A DNA stretch of 64,000 bases from Naasia sp. SYSU D00057 (GCF_017916505.1 NZ_JAFMSZ010000001.1:930001-994000), one strand, 5' to 3'; counted from the stretch's first letter, positions 27,282-37,193 are shown. The notes: generated from the letters alone by a model not told the origin. A program made the numbers and translations.

Positions 27282-28223
27282 TCAGCCCCTCCGGACCGCC
27301 GCGAGGAACTCCTCGGCGAGCGCCGCCGCGTCCGCATCGACGACGACGGATGCGCGCCCGCGCAGTCCGGGACCGCCGTGCTCCTCGTGCTCGCCGTCGA
27401 AGCCCCGCCGGTCGGCGATGAGCGCGCCACGGGTGATCCCCGGCGCGAGGGACACCTCGACCGCGAGGTCCTCGGTGCGCAGCAGCTCGGGCCTCAGCAG
27501 GGCGCACGCGGCGCCGGCGTCGCCGAGCAGCGCGAAGCCGTCAGCGCCCGGGTCGTGCCTCAGCAGCGCCGCGGCGGTCGTCCCGGCGGGAGAGCCGGTG
27601 CGCTCCAGGGACACGATCTCCTCCTCGTGCACCCCGACCCGCGAGAAGAGGTCCAGCGGGTAGAGCGTCACCGGCGCGGGCGACTCGAGCACGATCTGGG
27701 CGGCCTCGGGATCCTGCCAGGTGTTGTACTCGGCGACGGCGGTCGCGTTGCCGGGGCCGAGGGCGCCGCCCATGACGAGGATCCCGCCGAGCGAGGCGGC
27801 CGCATCGGGGCGCAGCGCCGCCAACAGCGCGAGATTCGTGAGCGGGCCGAGCGCGAGCACGGTGAGGCCCGGATGCCGCTCCGCCGCGTCGGCGAGGGCG
27901 ACGGCGGCCGGCACCGGCGAGACGGGCCGCGACGACGCCGGCAGGCGCACATCGCCGAGCCCCGACACCCCGTGGTAGCCGGTGGCGCCCCGGTGGGGTC
28001 CGAGCAGCGGGGATGCCGCGCCGCGGTGCAGGGGCACCGGCGACGCCCCGCCCGCGTCGAGCACGGCCGCCGTGTTGGCGAGCGCGAGGTCGACGTCGAC
28101 GTTGCCGGCGACCGCCGAGACCCCGACGAGCTGCACGGCGGGATGCCGCGCGAGGACGAGGAGGGCGAGCGCGTCGTCCACTCCGGTATCCACGTCCACC
28201 CAGATCGGCCGCGCCTCAGCCAC
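27282..28223 (-). CDS. nucleoside hydrolase (IunH-type)
   Basis: 313 residues. The Ca2+-binding Asp cluster DVDTGVDDALAL near the N-terminus and the AEYNTWQDPEAAQIV segment are diagnostic. It cleaves the N-glycosidic bond of ribonucleosides in salvage; purine or pyrimidine preference is not evident. GTG 28223 has GGGAGGAG upstream. The frame is open further upstream but that part is Arg-rich and runs into the divergent gene. Confidence 0.93.
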   Translation of the reverse strand: MAEARPIWVDVDTGVDDALALLVLARHPAVQLVGVSAVAGNVDVDLALANTAAVLDAGGASPVPLHRGAASPLLGPHRGATGYHGVSGLGDVRLPASSRPVSPVPAAVALADAAERHPGLTVLALGPLTNLALLAALRPDAAASLGGILVMGGALGPGNATAVAEYNTWQDPEAAQIVLESPAPVTLYPLDLFSRVGVHEEEIVSLERTGSPAGTTAAALLRHDPGADGFALLGDAGAACALLRPELLRTEDLAVEVSLAPGITRGALIADRRGFDGEHEEHGGPGLRGRASVVVDADAAALAEEFLAAVRRG

Positions 28224-28427
28224 GGGCGCTCCTCCCCCACCGTGCGCTCCTAGCGCCCCTGATGCCGCCCATGTCTCCCCTTCGTCCTGCCTCGTCGAAC
28301 TTCCGCACGCTATCGCCCACTCCGGGAATCGAGGAGGCAGCACAGCGGCCGTCTCGAGATCACGCGCCGTCCCTTCGAACTCAGCCACCCGCGCACCCCT
28401 CCGCGGAGGCGCCTCGCCGGCGCCCGG

Positions 28428-28433
28428 TACCGT
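28428..28433 (+). promoter_or_regulatory. -10 element of the HAD gene
   Basis: TACCGT, 6 nt before GTG 28440: leaderless arrangement. The 216-nt divergent gap 28224-28439 holds no other recognised feature. Confidence 0.5.
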
Positions 28434-28439
28434 GGACGG

Positions 28440-29132
28440 GTGGCGAGATACGTGCTCTGGGACATCGACGGGACCTTGCTGAGGAACGCGAAGTCCGGCG
28501 GCGGCCTCTACGACGAGGCGATTCAGCAGGTGACGGGCTTCACTCCCCTCGGCCCGCGTCCGGCGGAGCACGGAAAGGTGGACGGCCAGATCATCGCCGA
28601 GCGCCTTGCCGAGTACGGCCTTCCCGCCGTCGCCCAGGATGCGGTCGCCCGCCGGCTCGACGAGCTGGCCCTGGAGCGGCACGCAGGCGGCTCGGACGTC
28701 CGCGAGCCGGTTCCGGGAGCGCACGAAGCCCTCGCCGCGGTCGGGGCGGCGGGCTGGACGAACGCCCTGCTCACCGGCAACTCGACGACCCGGGCTCGGG
28801 CGAAGCTCGTCGGCGCCGGCCTCGACCCGGACCTCTTCGACTGGGAGCACTCCTTCTTCGGCGGCACGGCGCGCGCCCGCACCGACGTCACCGCCCAGGC
28901 TGCCTCCGCCCTGGCCGGCGAGCCGCACGTCATCGTGGGCGACACCCCGACGGACGACGTCGCCGCGGCCGCTGCCGGGATCCCGTTCATCGGCGTCGCG
29001 ACCGGGATCTTTCCCGTTGAGCGCCTCCGGCAGACCGGCGCCGTCCTCGTCCTGCCGGACCTCGTCGCCGGCCTCGACGACCTGCTCGAGTGGCTCGGCG
29101 GCGTGCCCGCGGAGGAGACGCTGACCGCGTGA
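28440..29132 (+). CDS. HAD-family hydrolase (phosphoglycolate phosphatase-like)
   Basis: 230 residues. HAD motif I DIDGTLL at residues 8-14, motif II LLTGNST, motif IV GDTPTDDVAAA. Probably a cytoplasmic small-phosphoester phosphatase; the substrate is not identifiable. Its stop overlaps the GTG of the next gene, so the two are coupled. Confidence 0.9.
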   Translation: MARYVLWDIDGTLLRNAKSGGGLYDEAIQQVTGFTPLGPRPAEHGKVDGQIIAERLAEYGLPAVAQDAVARRLDELALERHAGGSDVREPVPGAHEALAAVGAAGWTNALLTGNSTTRARAKLVGAGLDPDLFDWEHSFFGGTARARTDVTAQAASALAGEPHVIVGDTPTDDVAAAAAGIPFIGVATGIFPVERLRQTGAVLVLPDLVAGLDDLLEWLGGVPAEETLTA

Positions 29133-29962
29133 GCGCGCCGGCGGCCGCCCCGCGCTCCGATCTCACGGCGGACTGCGCGAACTGCGCGGGCCTCTGCTGT
29201 GTCGCGCTCGCGTTCGCCCGCTCGGCCGACTTCGCGTTCGACAAGCCGGCGGGCGAGCCGTGCACCCATCTCGCCGACGACTTCCGCTGCCGCATCCACG
29301 CCGACCTGCGGCCGAGCGGCTTCAAGGGCTGCACCGTGTTCGACTGCTTCGGCGCCGGGCAGAAGGTGACGCAGCAGACGTTCGGCGGCCGCACGTGGCG
29401 GCAGGACCCGGAGGTGCGGCGCGGCATGTTCGCCGTCTTCCCTGTGATCCGCTCGCTGCACGAGCTGCTGTGGCACCTCACCGAGGCGCTCGCGCTGCCG
29501 GCCGCGCGCCTCCTCGTCCCGGAGTTGACAGCGGTACGCGACCGCGTCAAGCTGCTCACAGCGGCCTCGCCGGACGACATCCTCGCCGCGGACCTGCCCG
29601 CGCTCCGGCGCGAGGTCGGCGACCTCCTCGGCCGGGCCAGCGGCCTGGCACGGGCCGGACACCGGCCGCCCGGCGGGCGGGGGAGGCGAGTCGGCCCGGG
29701 CGCGGATCTCCTCGGCGCGGTGCTGACCGGCCGCGACCTCCGCGGCGCCGATCTCCGCGGCGCCCTGCTGGTGGCCGCCGACCTCCGCGATGCCGACCTG
29801 CGCGATGCGGACCTGCTGGGAGCAGACCTTCGCGACGCGGACGTCCGCGGCGCGGACCTCTCGACGGCGATCTTCCTCACCCGTCCGCAGCTCGAATCCG
29901 CATCAGGGGATCGGCGCACCCGCGTTCCCGATCACCTGGGCCGCCCCGCGCACTGGCGCTGA
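29129..29962 (+). CDS. pentapeptide-repeat protein with Cys-rich N-terminus
   Basis: 277 residues. The first 75 contain eight cysteines (about 16, 19, 23, 24, 45, 54, 68, 73) in CANCAGLCC, PCTHL, FRCRIH and GCTVFDCFG contexts, resembling YkgJ-like metal-chelating domains. A helical middle follows, and residues about 205-262 are A(D/V)L-x-x pentapeptide repeats (ADLRGADLRGALL and similar) forming a right-handed quadrilateral helix. Pentapeptide proteins include gyrase-protecting DNA mimics, but most are uncharacterised, so no function is claimed. GTG start overlaps the HAD stop. Confidence 0.85.
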   Translation: MSAPAAAPRSDLTADCANCAGLCCVALAFARSADFAFDKPAGEPCTHLADDFRCRIHADLRPSGFKGCTVFDCFGAGQKVTQQTFGGRTWRQDPEVRRGMFAVFPVIRSLHELLWHLTEALALPAARLLVPELTAVRDRVKLLTAASPDDILAADLPALRREVGDLLGRASGLARAGHRPPGGRGRRVGPGADLLGAVLTGRDLRGADLRGALLVAADLRDADLRDADLLGADLRDADVRGADLSTAIFLTRPQLESASGDRRTRVPDHLGRPAHWR

Positions 29963-29976
29963 ACCCGCGGCGAGAG

Positions 29977-30639
29977 TCAGCTTCCGGCGCGCGTCGGGTG
30001 CAGCGCGGTGAGGAACCTCTTGGCGTAGTGCCGCTGCGCGAGCCGCAGCGCGGTCACGGTCGGCCCCCACTTGCGGCCGGCGGGCGCGGAGATCGACCGG
30101 ATGGTGAGCCACACCGAGCCGTCCTCCTCCCTGGTCACGTACTGCAGCTGCTCGGCGCGGGACGGATGCCCGTGCCGCGTGCCGTAGGCGAAGCCAACGC
30201 GGTCGGGCTCATCGATGACGTAGACCACCTTCACGGGTGCCGGCACCGTGAACGGCCCGATGCGCAGCTGCATGACGGCGGTGGTCCCCGCCGAGACGTA
30301 GGGCACGCCCTCTGGCGAGAACAGCTCCTCGGCGGGCTCCGACGGGCCCAGCGGGCGCCCGGCGGGATCGAATTCGATGCCGTTGTAGACGGTGTTCGCG
30401 TCGCGCGTGATGTCGGTGACGGCGATGCCGCTGTTTCGGTGGATGCCCCATGTCATCAGCGCGCGGGACGCGAGCTCGAAGCGCTCGTCCCCGCTGCCGA
30501 TGCGGCGGCTCGACTGGAAGGGCCGGAACCCCTTCGGCGGGTACACGACGACGTCGGGGCTCTCGGTGGCGCCCACCGAGGCGTAGTTGAGAGCGCTGTC
30601 ACTGCCGGTCGCCGTCGAGCGGCGCCTCGGTCCCGTCAC
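29977..30639 (-). CDS. DUF1990 protein
   Basis: 220 residues of the DUF1990/UPF0548 family: LNYASVGATES near the start, RIGSGDERFELASRALMTWGIHRNSGI, then VYVIDEPDRVGFAYGTRHGHPSRAEQLQ. The fold is predicted to be a lipid- or nucleotide-binding helix-grip type; function unknown. GTG 30639 overlaps the stop of the GNAT gene upstream (GTGA). It ends 14 nt from the convergent pentapeptide gene. Confidence 0.88.
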   Translation of the reverse strand: MTGPRRRSTATGSDSALNYASVGATESPDVVVYPPKGFRPFQSSRRIGSGDERFELASRALMTWGIHRNSGIAVTDITRDANTVYNGIEFDPAGRPLGPSEPAEELFSPEGVPYVSAGTTAVMQLRIGPFTVPAPVKVVYVIDEPDRVGFAYGTRHGHPSRAEQLQYVTREEDGSVWLTIRSISAPAGRKWGPTVTALRLAQRHYAKRFLTALHPTRAGS

Positions 30640-31136
30640 GTTCGGTCTCCATCCTGTTCGGCCCTCTCGAGGGCCCCCGGGGTCAGATCGTAGGTGACCC
30701 ACTCGGTTGCGGTCGCGACGGCGTCGTAGAGGCGCCGCGCGCGCGAGTTGTCCTCGGCCGTGATCCAGCGGACCACCGCCGCGCCCCGCGCGACGGCGAT
30801 CCCGTCGACCGCGGCGATCAGCGCCCGGCCCACCCCGCGTCCACGGGTGTCCTCCGCGGCGAAGAGATCGTCGAGGTAGATCCCGAGAGTGCCCGTGGCC
30901 GGACGGAGGAACGGGCGCCAGTGAGCGAACCCGGCCAGCCGCCCGTCCGCCTCCGCCACGACAGCGTCGAGGTCGGTGGCGTCGTCGCGCAGCCAGCCCC
31001 AGACGCGATCCACGACCGCCTCGTCGGGCATCACCTCGTAGAAGCGGCGGTAGCCGCGGAACAGCTCGGCCCACTCGTCCCGATCGCGCTCCTCGAGCGG
31101 GCGGACGGCGACGGTGGACGTGTCCGTCGACGTCAT
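30636..31136 (-). CDS. GNAT-family N-acetyltransferase
   Basis: 166 residues. Acetyl-CoA binding motif A is YLDDLFAAEDTRGRGVGRALIAAV (Q/RxxGxG/A around residue 100), followed by the DNSRARRLYDAV motif. Small-molecule or protein acceptor unknown. ATG 31136 is chosen because the family's first strand (VAVRPLEERDRDEW) follows directly; the frame is open upstream but overlaps the neighbouring gene. Confidence 0.9.
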   Translation of the reverse strand: MTSTDTSTVAVRPLEERDRDEWAELFRGYRRFYEVMPDEAVVDRVWGWLRDDATDLDAVVAEADGRLAGFAHWRPFLRPATGTLGIYLDDLFAAEDTRGRGVGRALIAAVDGIAVARGAAVVRWITAEDNSRARRLYDAVATATEWVTYDLTPGALERAEQDGDRT

Positions 31137-31201
31137 GCCGCCGCCCCCGCGCCGGCGTCGCCGAGGGGATGCGGAAGCGGCGAAACCTGGAGGATCCTCA
31201 C
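31133..31201 (-). CDS. possible 22-aa bridging ORF
   Basis: A tiny ORF whose GTG overlaps the nucleotidyltransferase stop (GTGA) and whose TGA overlaps the GNAT ATG (ATGA). It starts VRILQVSPLPHPLG. No homology; it may only serve translational coupling, or be chance. Confidence 0.2.
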   Translation of the reverse strand: MRILQVSPLPHPLGDAGAGAAA

Positions 31202-31725
31202 GCCTCGACGCTACCCTCTCCCGCGCCTGCCGCCTGAATGCGCCTGAGCTGCGCGAGGTCGTGAGCGTCGACGTCACGGTGCCGGTAGCCGCGGCGCAGC
31301 TCGATGAGCCGCTCCACCCGAGCGACGGTGACCGGCCGGCCCGCCACGCGCGCGCGGGTCCGGTCCGTGGCCCGATGGACGAACTCCGCGTCCCCGCCGC
31401 CCCGCTGCACGCCGTTGCCCTCGGCGTCGAGCGCCATGGGGTGGACGTCGACGACCTGCTCGCCCCGGCGCAACTCGACGCGCGCCGGCAGCTCGTCGGT
31501 CTCCTCGGTGTAGCCGCGCTCGGTCAGCCAGGCGATGAGCCGCGGCACGGCCGCCTCGTCGAGGAACACGTCGAGGTCGCGGTGCACCCGCGTCTGCCGC
31601 CCGACGAGCGCGTCGACGGCCCATCCGCCGTTCACCTGGTACACCGCGCCCGAGTGCTCGAGCCACTCGACGACCGTCATCACCTCGTCGGACGGCATCC
31701 CACCGTGCGCCGCGCCATCGCTCAC
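31198..31725 (-). CDS. nucleotidyltransferase, aminoglycoside-adenylyltransferase-like
   Basis: 175 residues. NGGWAVDALVG followed by HRDLDVFL (catalytic Asp pair about D50 and D52) is the minimal nucleotidyltransferase signature of the ANT(2'')/Lnu-like family (PF10706 type). Such proteins adenylate aminoglycosides or lincosamides, but many environmental members have unknown substrates, so a resistance role is not claimed. GTG start with CATGCT 6 nt upstream. Confidence 0.75.
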   Translation of the reverse strand: MSDGAAHGGMPSDEVMTVVEWLEHSGAVYQVNGGWAVDALVGRQTRVHRDLDVFLDEAAVPRLIAWLTERGYTEETDELPARVELRRGEQVVDVHPMALDAEGNGVQRGGGDAEFVHRATDRTRARVAGRPVTVARVERLIELRRGYRHRDVDAHDLAQLRRIQAAGAGEGSVEA

Positions 31726-31782
31726 AGCACGAGCATGCCGCCTCGCGGTCCGGATGTCAGGACGGTTTCCCCTCCCGGGGCG

Positions 31783-33630
<1,848 letters not shown>

Positions 33631-33754
33631 GGCGATCCAGTCTCCCACGTCGGGCGGCCGTTGCCCTGCCCTGAGACCGCGCCCCTTCTCGATCCGCCCG
33701 TTCGTCCGCCTGGCCGGGGGCTTCGGTCCGCCTGAGCAGGCGGTCGGCGGCACG

Positions 33755-33760
33755 TAGGGT
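33755..33760 (+). promoter_or_regulatory. -10 element of the NUDIX gene
   Basis: TAGGGT, 6 nt before ATG 33767; leaderless arrangement. Confidence 0.55.
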
Positions 33761-33766
33761 GACGGC

Positions 33767-34243
33767 ATGCCGGTGCCCGAATTCGTCCTCACCCTGCGCG
33801 AGAAGGTCGGCACCGATCCGCTCTGGCTGCTCGGCGTCACCGCGATCGTCGTCGACGGCGACCGGGTGCTGCTCGGCCGCCGCGCGGACACCGGCCGCTG
33901 GTCGACCGTGTCCGGCATCGTCGAGCCGGGCGAGCATCCGGCGGTCGCGGTCGTCCGCGAGGTGCTCGAGGAGACCGGTGTGACCGCCGAGGTGGAGCGG
34001 CTCGCGGCGGTGTCGGTGACGAAGCCGATCGTCTACCCGAACGGCGACCGCACGCAGTACACCGACCTCACCTTCCGCTGCCGGTACGTCGCCGGCACCG
34101 CGGCCGTCGGGGACGACGAGTCGCTCGAGGTCGGCTGGTTCCCGATCGACGCGCTGCCCGACCTCGACGAGGGCGCGCTCCGCCGGGTGCGGCAGGGTCT
34201 GTCCGAGGACCCGGCGGCGGTGCTCGACCTCGAGCCGCGCTGA
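33767..34243 (+). CDS. NUDIX hydrolase
   Basis: 158 residues. Complete Nudix box from G50 to V72 ([11 protein letters not shown] then REVLEETGV) with the REUxEExGU metal-binding core. It hydrolyses a nucleoside diphosphate linked to X; substrate unknown. The closing CRYVAGT and [13 protein letters not shown] are usual for the family. Confidence 0.93.
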   Translation: MPVPEFVLTLREKVGTDPLWLLGVTAIVVDGDRVLLGRRADTGRWSTVSGIVEPGEHPAVAVVREVLEETGVTAEVERLAAVSVTKPIVYPNGDRTQYTDLTFRCRYVAGTAAVGDDESLEVGWFPIDALPDLDEGALRRVRQGLSEDPAAVLDLEPR

Positions 34244-34258
34244 GGGCCGCGGGCCGCC

Positions 34259-34342
34259 TGACAAATCAAGGAGATTCCGCCCATCCAGAACCTGGTCATG
34301 CGGATCCGGGCGCGTCCGCGGGGAGATCTCCTTGATTTGTCA
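34259..34342. repeat. 17-bp-arm palindrome between convergent genes
   Basis: TGACAAATCAAGGAGAT (34259-34275) is perfectly inverted at 34326-34342 around 50 nt. The arms are strikingly AT-rich for this genome. It lies between the ends of the NUDIX and aminotransferase genes; a terminator or a dispersed repeat element are both possible. Confidence 0.6.
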
Positions 34343-34356
34343 CCGCGCCCTCACGG

Positions 34357-35505
34357 TCACGCGGGTGCCGGGGCCGGGAGGCGCGACAGGCCCTCGAGGA
34401 GGTCGTCGCGAGAGGCGGCCGCGCACACGCGGATCCAGCCCTCGCCCGTGCGGCCGAAGGCCGAGCCGGGGGCGACCGAGACCCGCTGCTCGAGCAGGAA
34501 GCGCTCCGCCCAGCCCGCCACGTCACCCTCGGACGCGTGCGACACGTCGATCCAGAGGTAGAACGCGCCGGTCGGCTCCAGGTAGCGGATGCCGCGCTCG
34601 TCGAGCAGCGCCGTGGCCGCCGCGAGGTTCTCCCGGTAGTGCGCCGCCGCGCGCCCCACGTGCTCCTGGTCGCCGCGGATCGCCGCAACGGCCGCGCGCT
34701 GCGCCGGGGTGTTCACGCAGGAGATGATCGCCTCCTGATAGATCCGCAGCTCGGTGGCGAAGCCGGGCGGCGTGACCAGGTAGCCGACCCGGGCGCCGGT
34801 CAGCGCGTACGTCTTCGAGACCGAGAACGCGCTGAACACGCGGCCGTCCCGGTCGAGCGCCGCGACGCTCGTGTGCGGCGACCCGTACGTGAACTCCTCG
34901 TACACCTCGTCGCTCAGCACCCAGAGGTCGTGCCGGGCGGCGAAGTCGAGCAGCGCCGCCACCACCTCCGGCGGGAACACCGCGCCGAGCGGGTTCGAGG
35001 GCGAGTTGATGACGAGCAGCCGCGTCCGCTCCCCCACGAGCCGCTCGAGCTCGCCGAGGTCGGGCAGGAACGCCGCGTCCGGGCGCAGCGGATACGGCAC
35101 CGCGACCGCGTGCAGCATCTGCGCGTTCATCGCGAACGTCGTGTAGCCGGGATCCGGGAGGAGCACCTCGTCGCCGGGGCCCAGGGTGAGGCTCATCGCG
35201 AGGTGCAGCGCCTGCGTCGCGCCGTTCGTCACCCAGATCTGCTCCAGGTCGACGTCGATGCCGTTGCGCCGGTGCAGCTTCTCGCGGACCGCCTCCCGCA
35301 GCGGCAGGATGCCGCCGTTCGGCGTGTAGTCGGTGTCGTCCTCGAGCCAGGCGGCGCTGCCCTCCGCGAGGATGTGCGGCGCGACCGGCACGTCCGGCTC
35401 GCCGATGGCGAGGCCTATGACGCCGTCGAGGCGCAGCGCGAGCTCGTGGATGCGCCGGATGCCGGACGCGGGGACCTGGGCGACATGCGGCGCGAGGAGG
35501 GGCAC
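34357..35505 (-). CDS. PLP-dependent class I/II aminotransferase
   Basis: 382 residues. IGEPDV and TPNGGILPLREAV mark the N-terminus, NSPSNPLG binds the substrate carboxylate, LSDEVYEEF contacts PLP and the Schiff-base lysine is in FSVSKTYALTGARVGY. Length and motifs fit aspartate/alanine/kynurenine-type aminotransferases; the substrate is not resolved. GTG 35505 is 25 bp from the divergent hydrolase gene, with TACGCT 8 nt upstream. Confidence 0.9.
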   Translation of the reverse strand: MPLLAPHVAQVPASGIRRIHELALRLDGVIGLAIGEPDVPVAPHILAEGSAAWLEDDTDYTPNGGILPLREAVREKLHRRNGIDVDLEQIWVTNGATQALHLAMSLTLGPGDEVLLPDPGYTTFAMNAQMLHAVAVPYPLRPDAAFLPDLGELERLVGERTRLLVINSPSNPLGAVFPPEVVAALLDFAARHDLWVLSDEVYEEFTYGSPHTSVAALDRDGRVFSAFSVSKTYALTGARVGYLVTPPGFATELRIYQEAIISCVNTPAQRAAVAAIRGDQEHVGRAAAHYRENLAAATALLDERGIRYLEPTGAFYLWIDVSHASEGDVAGWAERFLLEQRVSVAPGSAFGRTGEGWIRVCAAASRDDLLEGLSRLPAPAPA

Positions 35506-35513
35506 GCCGAGTC

Positions 35514-35523
35514 AGCGTAGTCT
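35514..35523. promoter_or_regulatory. overlapping divergent -10 elements
   Basis: Minus-strand TACGCT (35519-35514) serves the aminotransferase and plus-strand TAGTCT (35518-35523) serves the hydrolase. They share the TA at 35518-35519. Spacing to the starts is 8 nt (GTG 35505) and 7 nt (ATG 35531). Confidence 0.5.
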
Positions 35524-35530
35524 CGCCTGC

Positions 35531-36274
35531 ATGGGTCCCTCGGTCGTGCTGCTGCACGGCATCCGGACCTCCGCGAGCATGTGGCGCGCGCAGCTCGAGG
35601 CGCTGGCCGCGGCCGGCATCCCGGCCCGGGCGGTCGACCTCCCCGGGCACGGCACCCGGATCGGCGAGACGTTCAGCCTCGACGGCGCCCTCGACGCGAT
35701 CGACGAGGCGGTCGACGCCTCCCCCGGCCCCGTCATCCTCTGCGGACTCTCCCTGGGCGGCTACCTCGGCCTGCACTGGACCGCGGAGCGCGGCGCCGGC
35801 CGGATCGACGGCCTGATCGCCGCGGCCTGCGGCACCACCCCGCGCGGGGCGCCCCTCGCCGGCTACCGCGGCATCGCGGACCTGATCCACCGGCTCCCCG
35901 ACCGGGGATCGGCGATCAACCAGTTCATGGTCGACCGCTTCATCCCGGACCCGGCGGCTCGCGAGGACGTCGTCAGCGGCGGCGTCGCGCTCGACGTGAT
36001 GGCGGATGGCCTCCGCGCCATGGCGTCCGTCCGCCCCCTGGCCGCGATCGCGCGGATCCGCGTGCCGATCCTCCTCGTCAACGGGCGCTTCGACCACTTC
36101 CGCCTCGAGGAGCGGCGCTACCTCCGCGCGGCCCGGGCTCGTCCCGGCATCCCGCAGTCGTGGTCGCAGCTCGCGATCGTGCCGGGCGCGTCACACCTCG
36201 TCAGCCTCACGAGGCCCCAGGAGTTCACGCGTATCCTGGTCACGGCCGCTCGTGCGGCGGCCGACCGGGTCTGA
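35531..36274 (+). CDS. alpha/beta-hydrolase
   Basis: 247 residues. LLHGIRTSASMW gives the oxyanion-hole HG motif, GLSLGGYL the nucleophile elbow with Ser, NGRFDHF the Asp and GASHLVSL the His. A soluble serine hydrolase, possibly an esterase; no substrate evidence. ATG 35531 is preferred since the fold's first strand starts at once and a -10 lies 7 nt upstream; the longer frame overlaps the divergent gene. Confidence 0.88.
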   Translation: MGPSVVLLHGIRTSASMWRAQLEALAAAGIPARAVDLPGHGTRIGETFSLDGALDAIDEAVDASPGPVILCGLSLGGYLGLHWTAERGAGRIDGLIAAACGTTPRGAPLAGYRGIADLIHRLPDRGSAINQFMVDRFIPDPAAREDVVSGGVALDVMADGLRAMASVRPLAAIARIRVPILLVNGRFDHFRLEERRYLRAARARPGIPQSWSQLAIVPGASHLVSLTRPQEFTRILVTAARAAADRV

Positions 36275-36303
36275 GTCCGCTGGCGGCGGGCCCCGCGGCC
36301 TGG

Positions 36304-36309
36304 TAATGT
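36304..36309 (+). promoter_or_regulatory. -10 element of rpsT
   Basis: TAATGT, with +1 near 36316 and a ~100-nt 5' UTR that holds a perfect 7-bp hairpin CGCGCCC-CGAC-GGGCGCG at 36325-36342. The long leader may allow autoregulation by S20. Confidence 0.5.
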
Positions 36310-36414
36310 TCCCTGTTGGCTTTGCGCGCCCCGACGGGCGCGATCCGCCGGTCGAGAACCGCCGTCATCGCGGTCGCCGGCTCCCCCGCCCAGCAGCAAC
36401 CAGAAGGCATCTCC

Positions 36415-36675
36415 ATGGCAAACATCAAGTCGCAGCTCAAGCGCATCGGCACCAACAAGAAGGCTCACGACCGCAACAAGGCCGTCAAGAGCGAGCTCAA
36501 GACCGTCATCCGCCTCACCAAGCAGGCCATCGCCGCCGGTGACAAGGAGAAGGCGGGCGCCGCCCTCGCGACCGCCGCCAAGAAGCTCGACAAGGCCGCC
36601 TCGAAGGGCGTCATCCACAAGAACCAGGCCGCGAACCGCAAGTCCGCGATCGCCAAGCAGGTCTCGTCGCTCTGA
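36415..36675 (+). CDS. rpsT: 30S ribosomal protein S20
   Basis: 86 residues, lysine-rich, starting [20 protein letters not shown]. Typical S20 three-helix bundle that binds 16S rRNA. ATG 36415 gives the family start; upstream codons are leader. It is divergent from the surrounding leftward genes, as usual in Actinobacteria, and has its own terminator. Confidence 0.98.
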   Translation: MANIKSQLKRIGTNKKAHDRNKAVKSELKTVIRLTKQAIAAGDKEKAGAALATAAKKLDKAASKGVIHKNQAANRKSAIAKQVSSL

Positions 36676-36686
36676 CTCGACTTCCC

Positions 36687-36721
36687 GGAAAGGCCCCGCT
36701 CCGGCGGGGCCTTTCCGTTTT
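36687..36721 (+). terminator. rpsT intrinsic terminator
   Basis: CGGAAAGGCCCCGC and GCGGGGCCTTTCCG form a 14-bp stem with a TCCG loop, followed by TTTT. Confidence 0.9.
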
Positions 36722-36743
36722 CCGGGCCGGTTTCGCCCCGTCC

Positions 36744-36749
36744 TAGGAT
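36744..36749 (+). promoter_or_regulatory. -10 element of the small membrane protein gene
   Basis: TAGGAT, 6 nt before GTG 36756; leaderless. Confidence 0.55.
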
Positions 36750-36755
36750 CGAGGA

Positions 36756-37193
36756 GTGGCGACCCTCCTCAACGTCCTGCACGTCGTCGGCGCTGTGTTC
36801 CTCGTCGGGCCGATGGCGATCCTGCCGATGACCGGTCTCCGCGCCCTGCGGGCCGGCGACGCCGACCAGGTGTCGACCCTCGCGCGGTCCACCTTCGTCT
36901 TCAGCCTGCTGTCCCTGCTCGTCGCGGTGTTCGGCTTCGGCGTCATGTCGCTCGCCGACGACCGGTTCGATCTCTCGGTGACCACGCCGTGGATCCTGTG
37001 GTCGATCGTCCTGTACGCGGTCGCGCTCGTGCTCAACCTGCTCGTCGTCGTTCCGGCGATGCGCTCGGCCGCCGAGGCCCTCGAGCGCGGCGACCTCGGC
37101 CGGGGCGGCTACGGCCGCATCGCCGGCGCGTCCGGCGTCTCCTCGCTGCTGCTCGTCGCGGTCGTCGTGCTCATGGTCTGGAAGCCGCAGTAA
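36756..37193 (+). CDS. four-helix membrane protein, DUF2269-like
   Basis: 145 residues with four membrane helices (LLNVLHVVGAVFLVGPMAIL first; SSLLLVAVVVLMVW last). Layout and the HVVGAVFLVGP start resemble DUF2269 proteins of unknown function. No catalytic motif seen. Starts with GTG on a probable leaderless transcript. Confidence 0.75.
   Translation: MATLLNVLHVVGAVFLVGPMAILPMTGLRALRAGDADQVSTLARSTFVFSLLSLLVAVFGFGVMSLADDRFDLSVTTPWILWSIVLYAVALVLNLLVVVPAMRSAAEALERGDLGRGGYGRIAGASGVSSLLLVAVVVLMVWKPQ

Noticed and set aside
36325-36342. Riboswitch in the rpsT leader
   Set aside because: Only one small hairpin is evident; no known riboswitch core could be matched. Kept as a simple leader hairpin.
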